Below are positions 32,977 through 44,962 of a stretch of 64,000 nt of DNA, one piece after another. Origin of the DNA: Cryptomeria japonica (taxonomy: Eukaryota; Streptophyta; Pinopsida; Cupressales; Cupressaceae); contig NW_026729270.1 in NCBI RefSeq assembly GCF_030272615.1, positions 1 to 64,000 of the forward strand, read 5' to 3'. Under the pieces are notes generated by a model that saw only the letters and a list, made by a program, of their open reading frames with translations, did no database searches and was not told the origin of the DNA. Both the position numbers and the translations under genes were made by a program. Position 1 is the first letter of the stretch, and the number at the start of each line of letters is the position of its first letter.

Positions 32977-34417
32977 TGTAGTCACATAAATCTGTCCATT
33001 TTAATTAAATGAATATTTCGTATTTATTTGATTAAAAATCCACTAGCCACCAATTAATTAAATTAATATTTAATTAATTCATCCCCAAACATTCTTCTAT
33101 TAATTAAATAAATTACTCAATTTATTTTAATTAATTCATTAAAATCCAATTCAAATCAATTAAATAAATAAAATCAATTTATTTAATTAAAATCCCCCTT
33201 TTCCTCTTTTAAATAAATAAAATAAAACATTTATTTAAATCATTATCCCCACCCCACTTGCATTTTCCTACAAATGCAACTTGCACACATTTTGAAATAA
33301 ATGAATTTTTATTTTAAATAAAATCCTATTTTCCCTCACCCACCAAATCCACTTGCAAAATCTAATCACCTTCTAGATTCTTCTAACCCCTTCCTAATTA
33401 GCCTAATCCATCCCCTAATTATTGTCACATTCCTAAGCAAAATGGAGTCACTTCTCAAATGGCCCAAAGTCTTGGATAACCATTGAAGGTTTTCAACCTT
33501 CAACCACCAAAAACCCCAAAGTCTTTGAAAACCATTAAAGGCTTCCAACTTTCAACCACTTAATTCCCCAAAGTCTCCAATAACCATTAATGGTTAATTC
33601 AACCCTCCCACATGGTTAAAACATTTGTTTGACTCAACCTCTACCCAACCACAAAGGTCTCATCAAGCATTTAATACTTTGACCATGATTATCTCTTAAT
33701 CATTTGCACAAAGGTTTATCCTTGGATTAACTCCTAATCCAGTGGGTAATCCTAATTTAGGCTTGACCCTTAGCCTTTAGATAACCATGAGGTCTTCTCA
33801 GGCCTTTAATGCCTCCAACCTCTTCTTTCAACCCAATCCTGTGTTGACACTTGTCATTATTTTATTGGTGCCAATTGTGCACATGGATCCCCAACTTTCA
33901 AGCTTGACCCTTGATTAAACCTTTCAATCCTGGCCATCCATTGCTCCATTTTTCCTATAAATAGAGCCCATTCCTTCATAATCCAGATCCTGAAAACTTG
34001 TAAGCATTTAGACTATAGCCATTTTAGAGAGCATTTAGCATAGCATAACTAAATATTGTCTTTTGGTTAAAACACATCATTTTAGCATTAAAATAGCTTT
34101 TCATTTCATGTTTTAGAGCTATTCTAGAATCTCAATCCTCCATAAGCATCCATAGTGCAAAAAGCTGCTGAGAGCTACACTATTTTGGAACTTGGAGAGG
34201 AGAGGAACAAGGGAGAAGGAGCTAATCTCATGCTAAGAGATAGTTGGAGATGTCTCTTTGTCTTTACTTCTTTAGTTAGATTCATTAGCATGTGTTTTTA
34301 GTATCTCTCTTGGAATGCCTTCATTTGTTTTGGTTTTTGAATTGACTAACTCTAACATCTTGTGTGTTTTATGTTGTTTGATCTTAAGCTAACATTGTGC
34401 CATTTAGGAGGGCATCA
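32977..34417 (+). repeat. 3' LTR of gypsy B
   Basis: 1,441 bp, nearly identical to 18946-20383. Noted differences are A/G in the AAATCT-TCC start, C/G in ATTCTA-AATCTC, A/G in TTAGTTA-ATTC, and a cluster of changes in the last 110 bases (CTTCATTTGTTTTGG against CTTCATGTTTTAG, and others). It ends at CATCA and is followed by the target duplication CTATG (34418-34422). Confidence 0.93.
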
Positions 34418-34422
34418 CTATG

Positions 34423-35702
34423 AATCCAAGGTCTCCTTAGCAAAAAGTTGTATGTCAACTCTCCAGACATGACATGGATAGGTGTGGGTAAAGTAATAGG
34501 ACCTACCTTAATAGGCAAGGTGATGATACCTAATGAATATTTAGCAGCATTATGAAAGCCATGGATAGTGAGAGAATTGAGCTTAATGAGAGATGTATCA
34601 ACATTGATCTTATGCAATAAGTTAATGCTACAAACATTAAGGCCAGAACCATTGTCCACTAATGTTTGCCTTATCACACTATCATTTATGATAACCACAA
34701 TCATTAGGGGATCATACTATTGTTGAATGTCACTAGAGGGCAGCTCATCTTGTGTAAACACAATCTGAGCCTTTGGTGATGTAATAGAGTGAATCAAAGA
34801 AGCCAAATTATTGGATGTCACTGTGGGTGGTACATTCAATGTTTTCAAGGCATCTTGTAGCATTCCATGATGAGTTGAGAAAGTTTGAAGAAAATCCCAA
34901 AGGGATATCTTAGCAGGAGTAGTTTTAAGTTGTTCGACAAGATCATATTCCTTACCAAGGGTTTGTAAAATACGAGGTGCTTGAGGAAGAATGAGTTGAG
35001 GATCAGGTAGAGGAGTTGGAACAACCGGAGGAGGGTTAGGTTTCCTATTGTTTCTTATGTTATAGGTATGGGCAACTACATTACAACTCTCCCTAGTTAG
35101 TTGTCTAGCATAGCTATAAGAACTTTTAGTGGGATTCCTTCCTTGAACCATAATGATAGGTTTGTTTGGAGTGCTAAAGGAATCATGAACATATCCACCT
35201 TGAACTATGAAAAGAGGTTGATTAGGAAGAGGCGAAGTTGGAGAAGGACAAGCACCTTGGACAACAAAAAGAGGTTTTCTATGTTCATTCACATTAATCA
35301 TATTGATAAATCTTTTAGATGCATTATTCTTGTTTGAAAGTTTAGGCAAAGACATAAAGTCATCAAGGGAATCATCCAATAAAGCATGGTCATAGTGATT
35401 GAAAGGCTTATCTTTAGACTCAAAAGGAGACATAACATAATAGATGGAATCATGGGAATCGACTATATTGCTAGATCTAGTGGAGGAGTTGATAGGAATG
35501 TACCAATGAGAGGGATCATTCAACTTATCTTTCTCATCACCACGAAATGGCATAGAAGGTTGATTACTTTTTGGTAAAATGAAGGCTTAGGGTTAAAAAA
35601 CTCATCTAGAGATTCATCTAATTCATCCTTACTAAACTCATAATCAATAAAATTGCATATATCATCAAAAGCATGAACATCTTGCAAATAGAAATCTGAC
35701 AT
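34423..35702 (-). pseudogene. Gypsy C short gag-like ORF and protease start
   Basis: Read leftwards from ATG at 35702 (MSDFYLQDVHAFDDIC). A frameshift near 35550 leads into a frame open to 34717, then a stop, then protease with TLVDNGSGLNVC (34704 on) and FLLRRPWIH. The ORF has three imperfect repeats built on P-L-F-V-V-Q-G (PLFVVQG, PLFIVQGG, PIIMVQG). It also has the segment YDLVEQLKTTPAKIS, matching the gag/protease linker of gypsy B. No capsid domain and no zinc motif are visible in the roughly 330 residues before protease, so this family appears to lack a normal gag. Confidence 0.7.
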
Positions 35703-35845
35703 TTTGAAATGAAAATTGCATGCAATTTAAACACATAATGTAAGGAAAATGAAAGAAACCTATCTTTAATTTTTTGTATGTTCTGAAATCAAATGAAATA
35801 AACTAGATCTAGATCTAACAATGAAATGCAATAGAAATGAAATTG

Positions 35846-35865
35846 GATTCACGTCGGGTTCACCA
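35846..35865 (-). promoter_or_regulatory. Primer binding site of gypsy C (tRNA-Trp type)
   Basis: On the minus strand it reads TGGTGAACCCGACGTGAATC, one base after the LTR end ACATCA. It equals the plant tRNA-Trp 3' end complement over 20 bases as I remember that tRNA. It is a primer site and not a tRNA gene, because no tRNA body follows. Confidence 0.75.
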
Positions 35866-35866
35866 A

Positions 35867-37525
35867 TGATGTGTAGGAGAAAAAGTGAGACTAAGTATGG
35901 AAACCCTAAACCGACTCTCATACACACTCATGGAATACAAAAGAGGCTAGGGAGGTAATGCACGTCAGATAATTCTTATAGAAGGAGAGATCCATGGATT
36001 ACCTCTTAGGTTTTCTATTCCTTTGTTGTAAATGAGAGAGAGGAATGATGCACAATGCAATCTAACCTAGAAAGCAAGTAAGCAAGCAAACCCTAATCTA
36101 AGAATGCAGATCAAAGATCAACCAATACATTGCTAAAAAGTATAGATCAGAAGGCAAAATCAGAGGTGCACCTATGTCTAAAATCTAGGTAGAAATGTCT
36201 GGGATGAAGGTGCCATGCCACTGTCCTGATTCTACAATTCTAGAACTGAAACTGACAGGAGGGATTCCGAGACCTGCAAAGTGCCAAGTCCTACTGACAG
36301 AGGGCAGGACCATGGCATCGTGCCACTATCCTAGGTAGGACTAGGGCACAATGCCCCTATCCTTGGGGTTTTTGCCAAGATCTGAAACCCAAAACTTTCC
36401 TTGTGTGCTCTTCCGGTCCCAAAAATTCTAGCGATGCTCGGATCTAAACCTGTACCTAAAGCTGAAAAAGAGGGTTTGGGGTGGCTATGTAGGGTTTTGC
36501 CTTAGTCAAACCCCCATGTTGGTGATTTCCACCTCCACAAATAGACGATAATGTATTGAAAATGTGTGTGCAAGAACCTTGTGTGTGTGCAAGATCCTAA
36601 GAATGAAAGTAAACAACCTAGAGCAACCCTAAAGAGTAAACCCTAATTGCTTATAATTGACAAATTAAATTCTCTAAATCCATAATGCAAAGTGATATAA
36701 ATAAATAATATGAATCAAAATTAAGCTTATGAAAAGACATGAAAACAACATGAAACCATGCCCAACCCCAAGGGAGAGGTACAAGCCAATCGTCAGTCAA
36801 TGATCTCCTATTGTTCTTCTACCTCTTCAAAAGCCCCCAATTGATAAAATGATGCTTAATAAATGTTTGAAGGATGAATGTTGAATGTTGTTGAAGCCTT
36901 CAAAGATCTACTCTTTTGCTGCAAAGAAGGCTCTAATAATCCAAAAACTTTCTCTTAGATTCTTAGAAACCGACCCCTTCAAATGAAGAAAGAGAACTCT
37001 TAAGTACAAAACCCTAGATCTTAATTTCATGTTTACGCCAACCTACAATTTAAATTTCCCATTGATATTTTGTGGTTAAGTATTATTATATCATAGGATT
37101 GTGCTCCCAAAATTTCAGGGAAAAAGTCGCGGACCATGTGCATTCCCACCACGGTCCGACCAACTTTTCACCAAATTTTTGGGGCCGTTAGATATCATGA
37201 TATTAGAGTGCATCCCAAAATTATAGTTGATTTCAAGATATTTTGAAATGCAAATTCGGGCCTAAAGAGTCAAAATAAGACATAATTAGGGTTATGATTA
37301 AATGATTCATTGGATGAATAAGATGAAAAAGGGCACACTTAGGGTAAAGGGCCCAACTTTATAATATGTAAAGTGATGAGACATGACCTTAGATTAAATT
37401 AAATTAATTAATTAAATGCTTAAAGGGGAATTAGAAATGCAAGATGCAAGACACACTAAGGTGGGTGCTAACCTAAGTGTGAAATTATACCACCCTAGCA
37501 AGGGTCTACAATTTACGACACTACA
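35867..37525 (-). repeat. 5' LTR of gypsy C
   Basis: On the minus strand it runs from TGTAGTGTCGTAAATTG (ending at 37525) to CTACACATCA (35867), about 1,659 bp. The right boundary rests on the shared start TGTAGTGTC(G/A)TAAA with the gypsy E LTR. It contains the motif GGTGCCATGCC...CTATCC in repeated form (36205-36365). The partner LTR is outside the window, so length and duplication cannot be verified. Confidence 0.65.
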
Positions 37526-40500
37526 AAAATGTTCCTTCTAGAATGGTTCTGCCTCATAATGATTATCTTCCTGTATACAACCTAACTTGAACTGGCTAGA
37601 AAATGAATAGGGATAAATTATCTTCAGACTGAATGCCCTCATGTGAAAACAATAGACTTATTTTGCAAGGTATAGGGAAGCAGTGACATTACTAGGAAAT
37701 ATAGAAAGGCAAGATGATAACCATGACTGCCAATAACAAGAGGAAATTATTATGGGTAGAAATCCAGACAATTAACTCAGTATATTTTATGTGGAAGGAA
37801 GGTGCTTCAAGAAGAATATTTTACTCTGATAATGCAACCTGATACAAAATTTGCAGAGGACACATAGGAAGACATCCTTTCTGGGTTGACAAGCTTAGCT
37901 TGGCAGTGCAAACAAGGCTATGTTAAATTCATGAGGGTGATTTTGGTGCTTGAAGAAGAAGAGGAAAAATATTAAAGGCATGATGCTTTCCTTCAAAGGA
38001 GGCTCAACATGAAAAGGAATCTTGCCCCTCCTATTTTTTAAATGTTAATTAGCATAGTTAAGATAGTTCTCTAAATTTTGGCTTTGAATTATGAACTTAT
38101 GTAAGCCACGTGTGCTTTAAAGTAGATTTCAATTTTCTTTTGTAGAAATCATTATCTTTGGGAGGTTACTTTCCTTTGGATATATATTATTTTCGGCAGA
38201 AAGAAAAGAGAAGATTGACCCCCCTTGTACTTTGATACATGAGTGAGAATCAATCAATAAAAATTTGTCGTGGTGATTTCCAGTTAGTTGTGAAAAATAG
38301 TAGTAGAAATTTTTCTTTTTGGAGACACAATTTATATGCAGAAAATAGAGACTTTGTGCTTTTCAATGTGATTCTAGAAATGGAAAAACTATATGAAACT
38401 TTGTATTCATGCATATTTATTTAGATTGTCATTTACTTTGAGACTTGCAATTTATTTCTATGGATTCATCTGCCTATTATATTATGAATGTATGTCTTTT
38501 CAGACATTTGAGGCTTGACACATTTATATTATTTGGGAAGAACGTCTATTAATTTTCCATGACCATTTTTCATATATGGCGAACAAATAAACTTTGAGTC
38601 ATCTGTTATTTGTTATTTTTGATCTTGTTTTAATCTCGTTTTTCTTTCATTTTTTTTTTCCTTTCCTTCTTTTTGGATAAAAGCACACCCCCTTTGAAAA
38701 CCTAATTATATCATAAGAGGGATTTGTACCTCTGAAATTCAGAGAAAAATTGCTAATTTAATTGAGTTTCTCCAATTGTTTGTTGCATATTTGTCTCTAG
38801 TAAGTGGGCAAGAGAGCCTTCGAAATATATTTTTAAAGGGGAAAAATTGTATACAAACAAGACAAACCCTTGTTCTTACAATAATGAAGCCAAGGTAGTA
38901 GGCAATACTCTGTGGATTTTGAAAGGCTTCCCACATCCTTGTAGCCAAACTCACCATGTTTCAACAATAGAGAAGAATAGGTGAAGGAGAAACCAAGCCA
39001 TTTTAGGCACACAAACTCCAAAGAGTAGACTAGAACAAAATAACCCATAGGGTTTTCAAAGGCCTCCCTAAACCTTATTCTAGTGAGAATCCCTACAAAC
39101 AACACAATGATGACCATCTCTATAGATCTGTAATTTACAAAATAGAAAAGCATCATAGCCCCAAAATGCACAAATATTTGGTCTACCTCAAGAGGCCACA
39201 CAAAAGGGTGAGGGCGAGTAGGAGTAAAAGTAGAGGCCTGAAGAGAGAGTGATCACTTGAGATAAGAATCTGGAATAAAGACAATGACAAGTAGAAGGGG
39301 AGCAGGGCCCTCTCTAGTTAAAAACTCACAGGGTAACCAACCCTCAACACTTTCCCATAACCAACCCACCACCCGTAGCACTACACCAACACCAAAAGGA
39401 GGATCATCTTCCTAAAAACAAATATCAACCCACATATGCCCAAATCCCCAACCCACCATGAGGAAAATACACCTCAAAATGAGTCTTCAAAGGGGGATAA
39501 ATGTGATGGAATAGAGGCACAACTCAGGAAAATGAACCCAATCTCCCATAGACATCATCCTTAGAAAACCAACAAGAAGAGCACATTAGAGAACAAACAA
39601 CTTCAACACAAAATACAAGGTCATAAATTGGAGAAACCTACACCAAATCCCAAGCTAGGTGTAGAAACTAAAGGAGTAAGAACATAGAACATGGTCCACA
39701 ACAGCAATAGGAAAGACAAAACTCTGATCTAGAGAGTAGTATGACCACAAAGGAAAGCTCACCCTACACCAAATAGGAATCACAAGATCCTCCACCAAAA
39801 CATAGTCAAAATTCATAGAATCCTCCCCAAATATGTCCTAGATGTCCCAAGGAAAATTTACATCATCCTTCCCAAATTTGTCAAAGAAGACCTAAGAAAC
39901 ATAGTAAGGGTAGAGGAGGAAAAGTGAAGAACAAGAGGAACTCACCATGACAGGAGCCCAAACCAAATAGCACAAGGTCCAAGGAGGAATTACTGAGAGG
40001 CGAAGCTTGTCAAAATACCAAACAACCACACAAAGATGTGCCTTCAACACAATAGGTGCAGACACAACCACGAAGAACAACATCAGTGATAAAGATAGGA
40101 GCAAGGTCAACATAGACCAAGCCCTAGCCACAGGGGAAAGGAGAAGGAAGTCATGCACATAAATAATATATGGATCCATAATCTAAATAGAGGCCCCTAG
40201 AAAGAAAAGTCCACTAGGTGCAATAGAAACCTATTCCAAGAGGCAACAACAAATATGACCATCAGGACAAACAAATGAAATCTCAATGACCTAGAAAGAA
40301 GGAGCACAAGGCATGTCCATTCATATAGGAATAGCTTCAAAAATACCCCCTTGAACAACCAGAAAACCAACCAAACCATCTTCTAGACAAATGCTCCCAG
40401 GAATACTCCAGCCTCCTCACCCTAACAGGCAAGAAGACAAACAAGATGGTCGATCTGTCCTCCCAAACTCCTTCCATCTGCATAAGAATCCCCTTCCTCT

Positions 40501-42386
40501 CCAACATCATCTCCCTCTCCAAAAACCCTAGCTCCTCCAATTCTACGCATGCTCTCCATTATCTAATCTTTTACTAGCACGAAATGATGTGAAGACATCA
40601 ATGTTAATGTTTATGTCTTTGGGGAAAAAACTTATTTTCTAATCCACTTAGAAAAAGTTGATCATAATAGTTTCCAAAAGAGGGTAAGAAGGGGGAAGAA
40701 AACTTATATATAAACTAAAAAACTAAAATATAATAGGTTGTTGATGGATACAAAATAAGAAGTAACAACAAATAATATGTAATCATACATAGAGGATTAA
40801 TGTAGAAAGCAAATTGCAAAGGGAGACAAGAAATTAATATATGTTTAAACAACATGTTATACAAGATACATCTCACTTTGTTGATTGTAAAAGCCTCAAT
40901 AAACAAATCCAACCAATAAAAATGTATTCAACAAAAGAAAAATGAAAACCTCTTTTACTTAAAAAACAAACAGTTTTGAAGCCTATAATGACTGAAAAAG
41001 TGTTAACATTTTAGAAACTATCATAAACAACAATCACCACCTATACAAAAACAATTTCAAACTCAACTGAAAGAAATGGACCAAAAATTACAAAAAACCT
41101 GTCAAACTGACATGTATCATGTAGAAGAAATAAAGGTCAAATACAGAGCACTAATGAAAACCTTAAAAAAAACTTGGAATTACCACTTTGCATCATCAAT
41201 GAGTTACAATAACTATATATTTATCATCTTCGAACTTCGAATACAAAACTATCAACCATCACCCTATAATTTTCTCCCACTTGAGTGAGATGGAATAAAA
41301 GAGGTGGGAGTTCATATATTGTGAAAGTCTTTATTGAAAAGAGGAATCAAATTAAATAATTAAAATAGAAATCTTATTTTTTACAATTATTTTAGAAACC
41401 AGATACATTCTTCCATTAACAAATTAACTTCATATCTATTAGCCCAACTTTAATATACTTAATGAAATCATTTAATCAATGCTATCAGATTTCCACAATC
41501 TAGGTTAAATTGACTTATGACTTCTAAATTAGATTATGTATAAAATTTAATACACAAACTAATCCAGAAGTCACAAGTCATTTTACCATTTACACTTGGC
41601 TCAAAACTTGTAGCATCTTATTTATGATTACAACTCCCGAATGACACAAAAGATGTAAGAAAAAAAGAAATACAAATTATTTCTCATTCCACTATTTGAC
41701 AGTGAGATATTTTTTGTGTCATGGCTCAAGTATTAATATTCTCATCAATATCACAGAAAGAGAACAATAATTTATGAATGACAAAAACATAAAATTCATG
41801 CTAGCCTTTAGTACGTATTTGGCTTTAAAGGCAGAGTCATGAAAACAAAGCCTGTGAGCATTATTAATGATATGAAAAAGAATATCTGCTTCTAGAACGT
41901 ATTTGAGATGAATGAATATACAACTTCTAGAAGAACCATATCACTCCTTCCCATGTAACCAAAGCTACCCGACATTATATATAGCATGGGTTATAAAGGA
42001 GACACTTACATTTTTTTTTAAACTCATTTGTAACTTGTGCTAAATATAATGTTGGATAGCCACAAGTGTAACCAAGTGGTTAGTAATAACTAGTTCTTGC
42101 ACCTTAACGAGGTGCAATAGTTAGGTTGATAGAAAGATATACTTTGAATAATATATTGGAGGGTACCAAATTAAATGATGGTACATTTATTAGTGATTTT
42201 TTTTGGTAATATAACAAAGGGATTTAAAAATAAAATGAATGCAAATTAATTTGAAATTATAGTGTAATGGTGGGAAAATGGTGAATGATAAATCAAGAAG
42301 GAAACTACCCTTTCCCTTAGAGAGAGATGAAAATTTTCCTATTGATTAACATTCAAGCACTTTTCACCATTACATTAGGAAAAGGA
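37526..42386. other. Unassigned region
   Basis: About 4.9 kb with no recognisable element ends or conserved protein. Minus-strand ORFs at 38739-40540 are short (60-122 aa), hydrophobic and broken. 38880-39070 holds a diverged direct repeat (GGATTTTGAAAGGCTTCCC / GGGTTTTCAAAGGCCTCCC). 40600-42386 is AT-rich and appears non-coding. This may be old host DNA or a decayed element. Confidence 0.5.
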
Positions 42387-43547
42387 TGTTACTACTTATT
42401 AAATTTCCATTAGTTTTTATATTCAAAGTCATCCTATATATTCTAGTCGGTTAGCATTACTGAATCATGCAGTCGGTACACACAGAGAAGTATGTATGAA
42501 TAGTCTAGTCGGTTACAGAAGAAAGCAGTCACAGAACGCAGTATTCATCAAGCTGTTTACCGAGTATCCTTTTATGGCTACCGAGCAGTAAAGTTAACAC
42601 ACCGAGTTGATATTCACCGAGTGAAATGTGTTACCAGATACATTGAACCTGGACATGCACATGAAAATGTGTTACAAGATTGAGGCACATCTAACCATTA
42701 TTACATTGGAAATTGCACTAGAAGATTGTGTATGATTATAGGGTCAATCTAACCAATGAAATATTTTGTTTAGTTATTCATTCGAGGAATCTTGTTTGTA
42801 AGATTGAAGCAATGAATTAGATCACCATTTTAAGAGATCTATTTATACAACATGGATTAAGAACAAGGTGTGTGCATATATGTATGAAGGAAGACTGTTA
42901 TAGAGAAACAAAGAGGTCACCGAGAAGGTTATTAGAGAATAGTCGAAGAACAGAGTAAACAGAAGGGTTTATCAAGTTACAATATGGGTTACCGAGGTAT
43001 GCTATAAGCAAGGTAATCTTATTATAAGCACATAGAATCCGCTATAACATTTTAGATGTAAAGTTGCAGATATTTGTAATGATTTTATTATAATATTGTG
43101 AAGTTGAAAGAGAAACCTTTAATAGGGTAAAAGACTCTAACCAAGTCTATAAATTGTAAATCCTCTTACCAGGTGCAACAATCAGATTAATGTTGTAAAA
43201 TCCTTTAGCAAGGTAGATCTAACAAATCTTGTTACTCCTAATAGGGTAAGCTATCAGAAATAGCTAAATGTAGCTCTAACAAAGCAATCTTTATTATTGT
43301 AGTAGTGAAGTTGTGGGTGCCATCCCCACCACATTTTTTCTCTCTAACCAAGAGTTTCTGCGTAACCAAAATATATGTGTTATGGAGTGAATCATGTATG
43401 ATTGTTATCTGTTTGTTTTAACTTTATTTTATGTTACTGCACTATTATGTTTATGCATAATAGTAAGGTTATTATTGAAGAAAGGTTTTGAAGTACTGAT
43501 TCACCCCTCCCCTCTTAGTACATTAGCTTTCCATATTGGGCCTAACA
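42387..43547 (+). repeat. 5' LTR of element F
   Basis: 1,161 bp, TGTTACTACTT to GGGCCTAACA. It aligns with 50279-51400. It has about 30 bases (near 43155-43185) that the 3' LTR lacks, the lost piece lying between two copies of AACCA-G/ACCAGGTGCA. Ends and spacing to the primer site are canonical. Confidence 0.85.
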
Positions 43548-43549
43548 AT

Positions 43550-43560
43550 TGGTATCAGAG
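43550..43560 (+). promoter_or_regulatory. Primer binding site of element F (initiator-Met tRNA type)
   Basis: TGGTATCAGAG two bases after the LTR end. This is the usual primer site of plant copia elements and the best evidence that F uses copia-type machinery. Confidence 0.8.
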
Positions 43561-43609
43561 ATTGAATCTTGAAAAAGGGTTTAACTACCTAAAGAGAAAG
43601 ATCTTATCA

Positions 43610-44962
43610 ATGGAAGGCTATAAACAATCTCAGAGGATTGTGTATCTACAAGAAGAGCTGGATCATTCAAATCAAGTGATTGCAGACATGCAAAGGCAAA
43701 TGCAAAAATCTCTGAAAGTAAGAAGAAGATTATTTGATGACTTGCAAGATTCTCAAGAGTTAGTGGAACAAATTGAGACATCATCTGAGAACAGTATATC
43801 TGAAGAGGCTGAAGAAATGATTGGAATGTTGAAAGAAAAGAACAAAGCATTGGTTGATCAACTAAAAGCAATGAAAAGAGAACATGAACATTTCAATATA
43901 CAGATGACTAAAAATCTAGATGCATTAAGGATAGCTGAGGATAAAGCAGGAGATCTACAAATAGAGAAACAACAACTTGAAGTCTTAGTATCTGATAAGA
44001 ATGATGAAATCATAAGGCTAACTAGTATTCAACAAAATATGACAGATCAACTAGGTTATGCACATCATGAAGCAATTCTAAATAATGATGAAAATCAAGC
44101 ATTTAAACTTGAAGTATCAAGGTTGATTGATGAACTTGAAACAGAGAAGAAATCCAAAGAAACATTGAAGAAGAGTTATGAAGCATCAAAGATGTTGGAT
44201 GAGCAACTGAATACAAGAAGACCCAACAAAGATGCAGGACTCAGTTACAAAGGAAAAGAATCAAGTGAGAAAGGAATTCATACTACCAAGAGAGGAGAAT
44301 CATCAAAGCAAGCTGGAAATAGGAATAACATCAAAAGGAAGAAGCCTATTTTCTACTATTGTGGAAATCAAGGTCATACTGCCAACATATGCCAGATTAG
44401 AAAAGGTAAGCAACCGAATATCACTAAGTCCAATGGATATTGTTACAATTGCAATAAATATGGTCACACATCTAATCAATGTAGGACAAAGTCTGTTAAC
44501 AACTATCAGAAGGAAAAATTCAAAGGGTTTTGTAGAAACTGCAATAGATATGGACATAATACCGAGAAGTGCTGGTCTAAGCAAAAGAACTACATGCGGT
44601 ATCCACACCGAGAAAACACTAGAGGTTACCGAACTCACACAGATCCTTACTGACAATATGCAGTAGTACCATGGGATTACAATACAAGGATATGGTGTGA
44701 ATTTTGTGGAAGATATGGACATATTAGTGCCAACTATTTTATAAGGTTTGGAATGAACAACCGAAGATCATGGAGAAATCCTGGTATGGTATGTTTTCAT
44801 TGTCACATAGTTGGACATTTAGCTGGAGATTGCAGAGATCAACCTAGAAGAGACACTAAAGAGAAAAAAGAAAAATTCAAGATGATCTGGAAAAAGAAGG
44901 AAATCATGTCAGATGAAGAAAGCACCTTACCTACTGAGTTAGGTGCACCTATTCCAAGTTAG
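43610..44962 (+). pseudogene. Element F ORF1: coiled coil plus five zinc knuckles
   Basis: Starts MEGYKQSQRI. The track-style upstream ATG at 43394 lies in the LTR and is rejected. Residues of about 5-235 are strongly heptad-like and charged (a long coiled coil). Basic residues follow, then five CCHC-type knuckles. The first, YYCGNQGHTANIC, lacks its first Cys. CYNCNKYGHTSNQC and CRNCNRYGHNTEKC are perfect. CEFCGRYGHISANY has lost its last Cys. CFHCHIVGHLAGDC is perfect. One TGA at 44651-44653 interrupts the frame between knuckles 3 and 4. Probably an RNA-binding, gag-like structural protein, but no capsid domain is recognisable. Coding resembles no other gag in the window. Confidence 0.7.

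Larger units (their letters stand above)
18946..34417 (+). mobile_element. Gypsy B: full-length Tat-like Ty3/gypsy retrotransposon
   Basis: About 15.5 kb, with LTRs at 18946-20383 and 32977-34417. It has a tRNA-Trp-type primer site, a leader of about 2.8 kb with a small ORF, gag-protease (23207-25825), pol (25829-30493), a 3' untranslated region of about 2.5 kb, and the polypurine tract AAAGAGGGGCAAA. The perfect 5-bp target duplication CTATG flanks it. The LTRs differ at only a handful of positions, so this is the youngest full-length element in the window. The second RNase H between RT-RNase H and integrase places it in the Tat lineage (established feature of that clade). One in-frame UAG separates the two big ORFs. 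Confidence 0.93.
16007..37525 (-). mobile_element. Gypsy C: minus-strand Tat-like element split by gypsy B and truncated by copia B
   Basis: Parts present are 16007-18945 (pol) and 34423-37525 (protease, short gag-like ORF, primer site, 5' LTR). The two halves join exactly: the right half ends in ...RPWIHS and the left half continues SMQVFPSTLQ. Gypsy B is inserted between them with the CTATG duplication (18941-18945 and 34418-34422). The part downstream of RNase H lies on the other side of copia B, outside the window. Confidence 0.85.

Noticed and set aside
35840-35866. tRNA-Trp-like 3' end resembling a tRNA gene
   Set aside because: Only the 3' end sequence is present, at the exact distance from the LTR end expected of a primer site; no tRNA body.
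38739-40540. Cluster of minus-strand ORFs as a possible host gene
   Set aside because: Short, hydrophobic, in different frames with frequent stops and no recognisable motif.
42040-42130. tRNA-derived SINE candidate (TAACCAAGTGGTTAG resembles an A box)
   Set aside because: No convincing B box at the right distance, no A-rich tail and no flanking duplication seen.
43394-43609. N-terminal hydrophobic extension of element F ORF1
   Set aside because: It is translated LTR and primer-site sequence; the equivalent stretch also appears open in the 3' LTR (51256), so it is not part of the protein.
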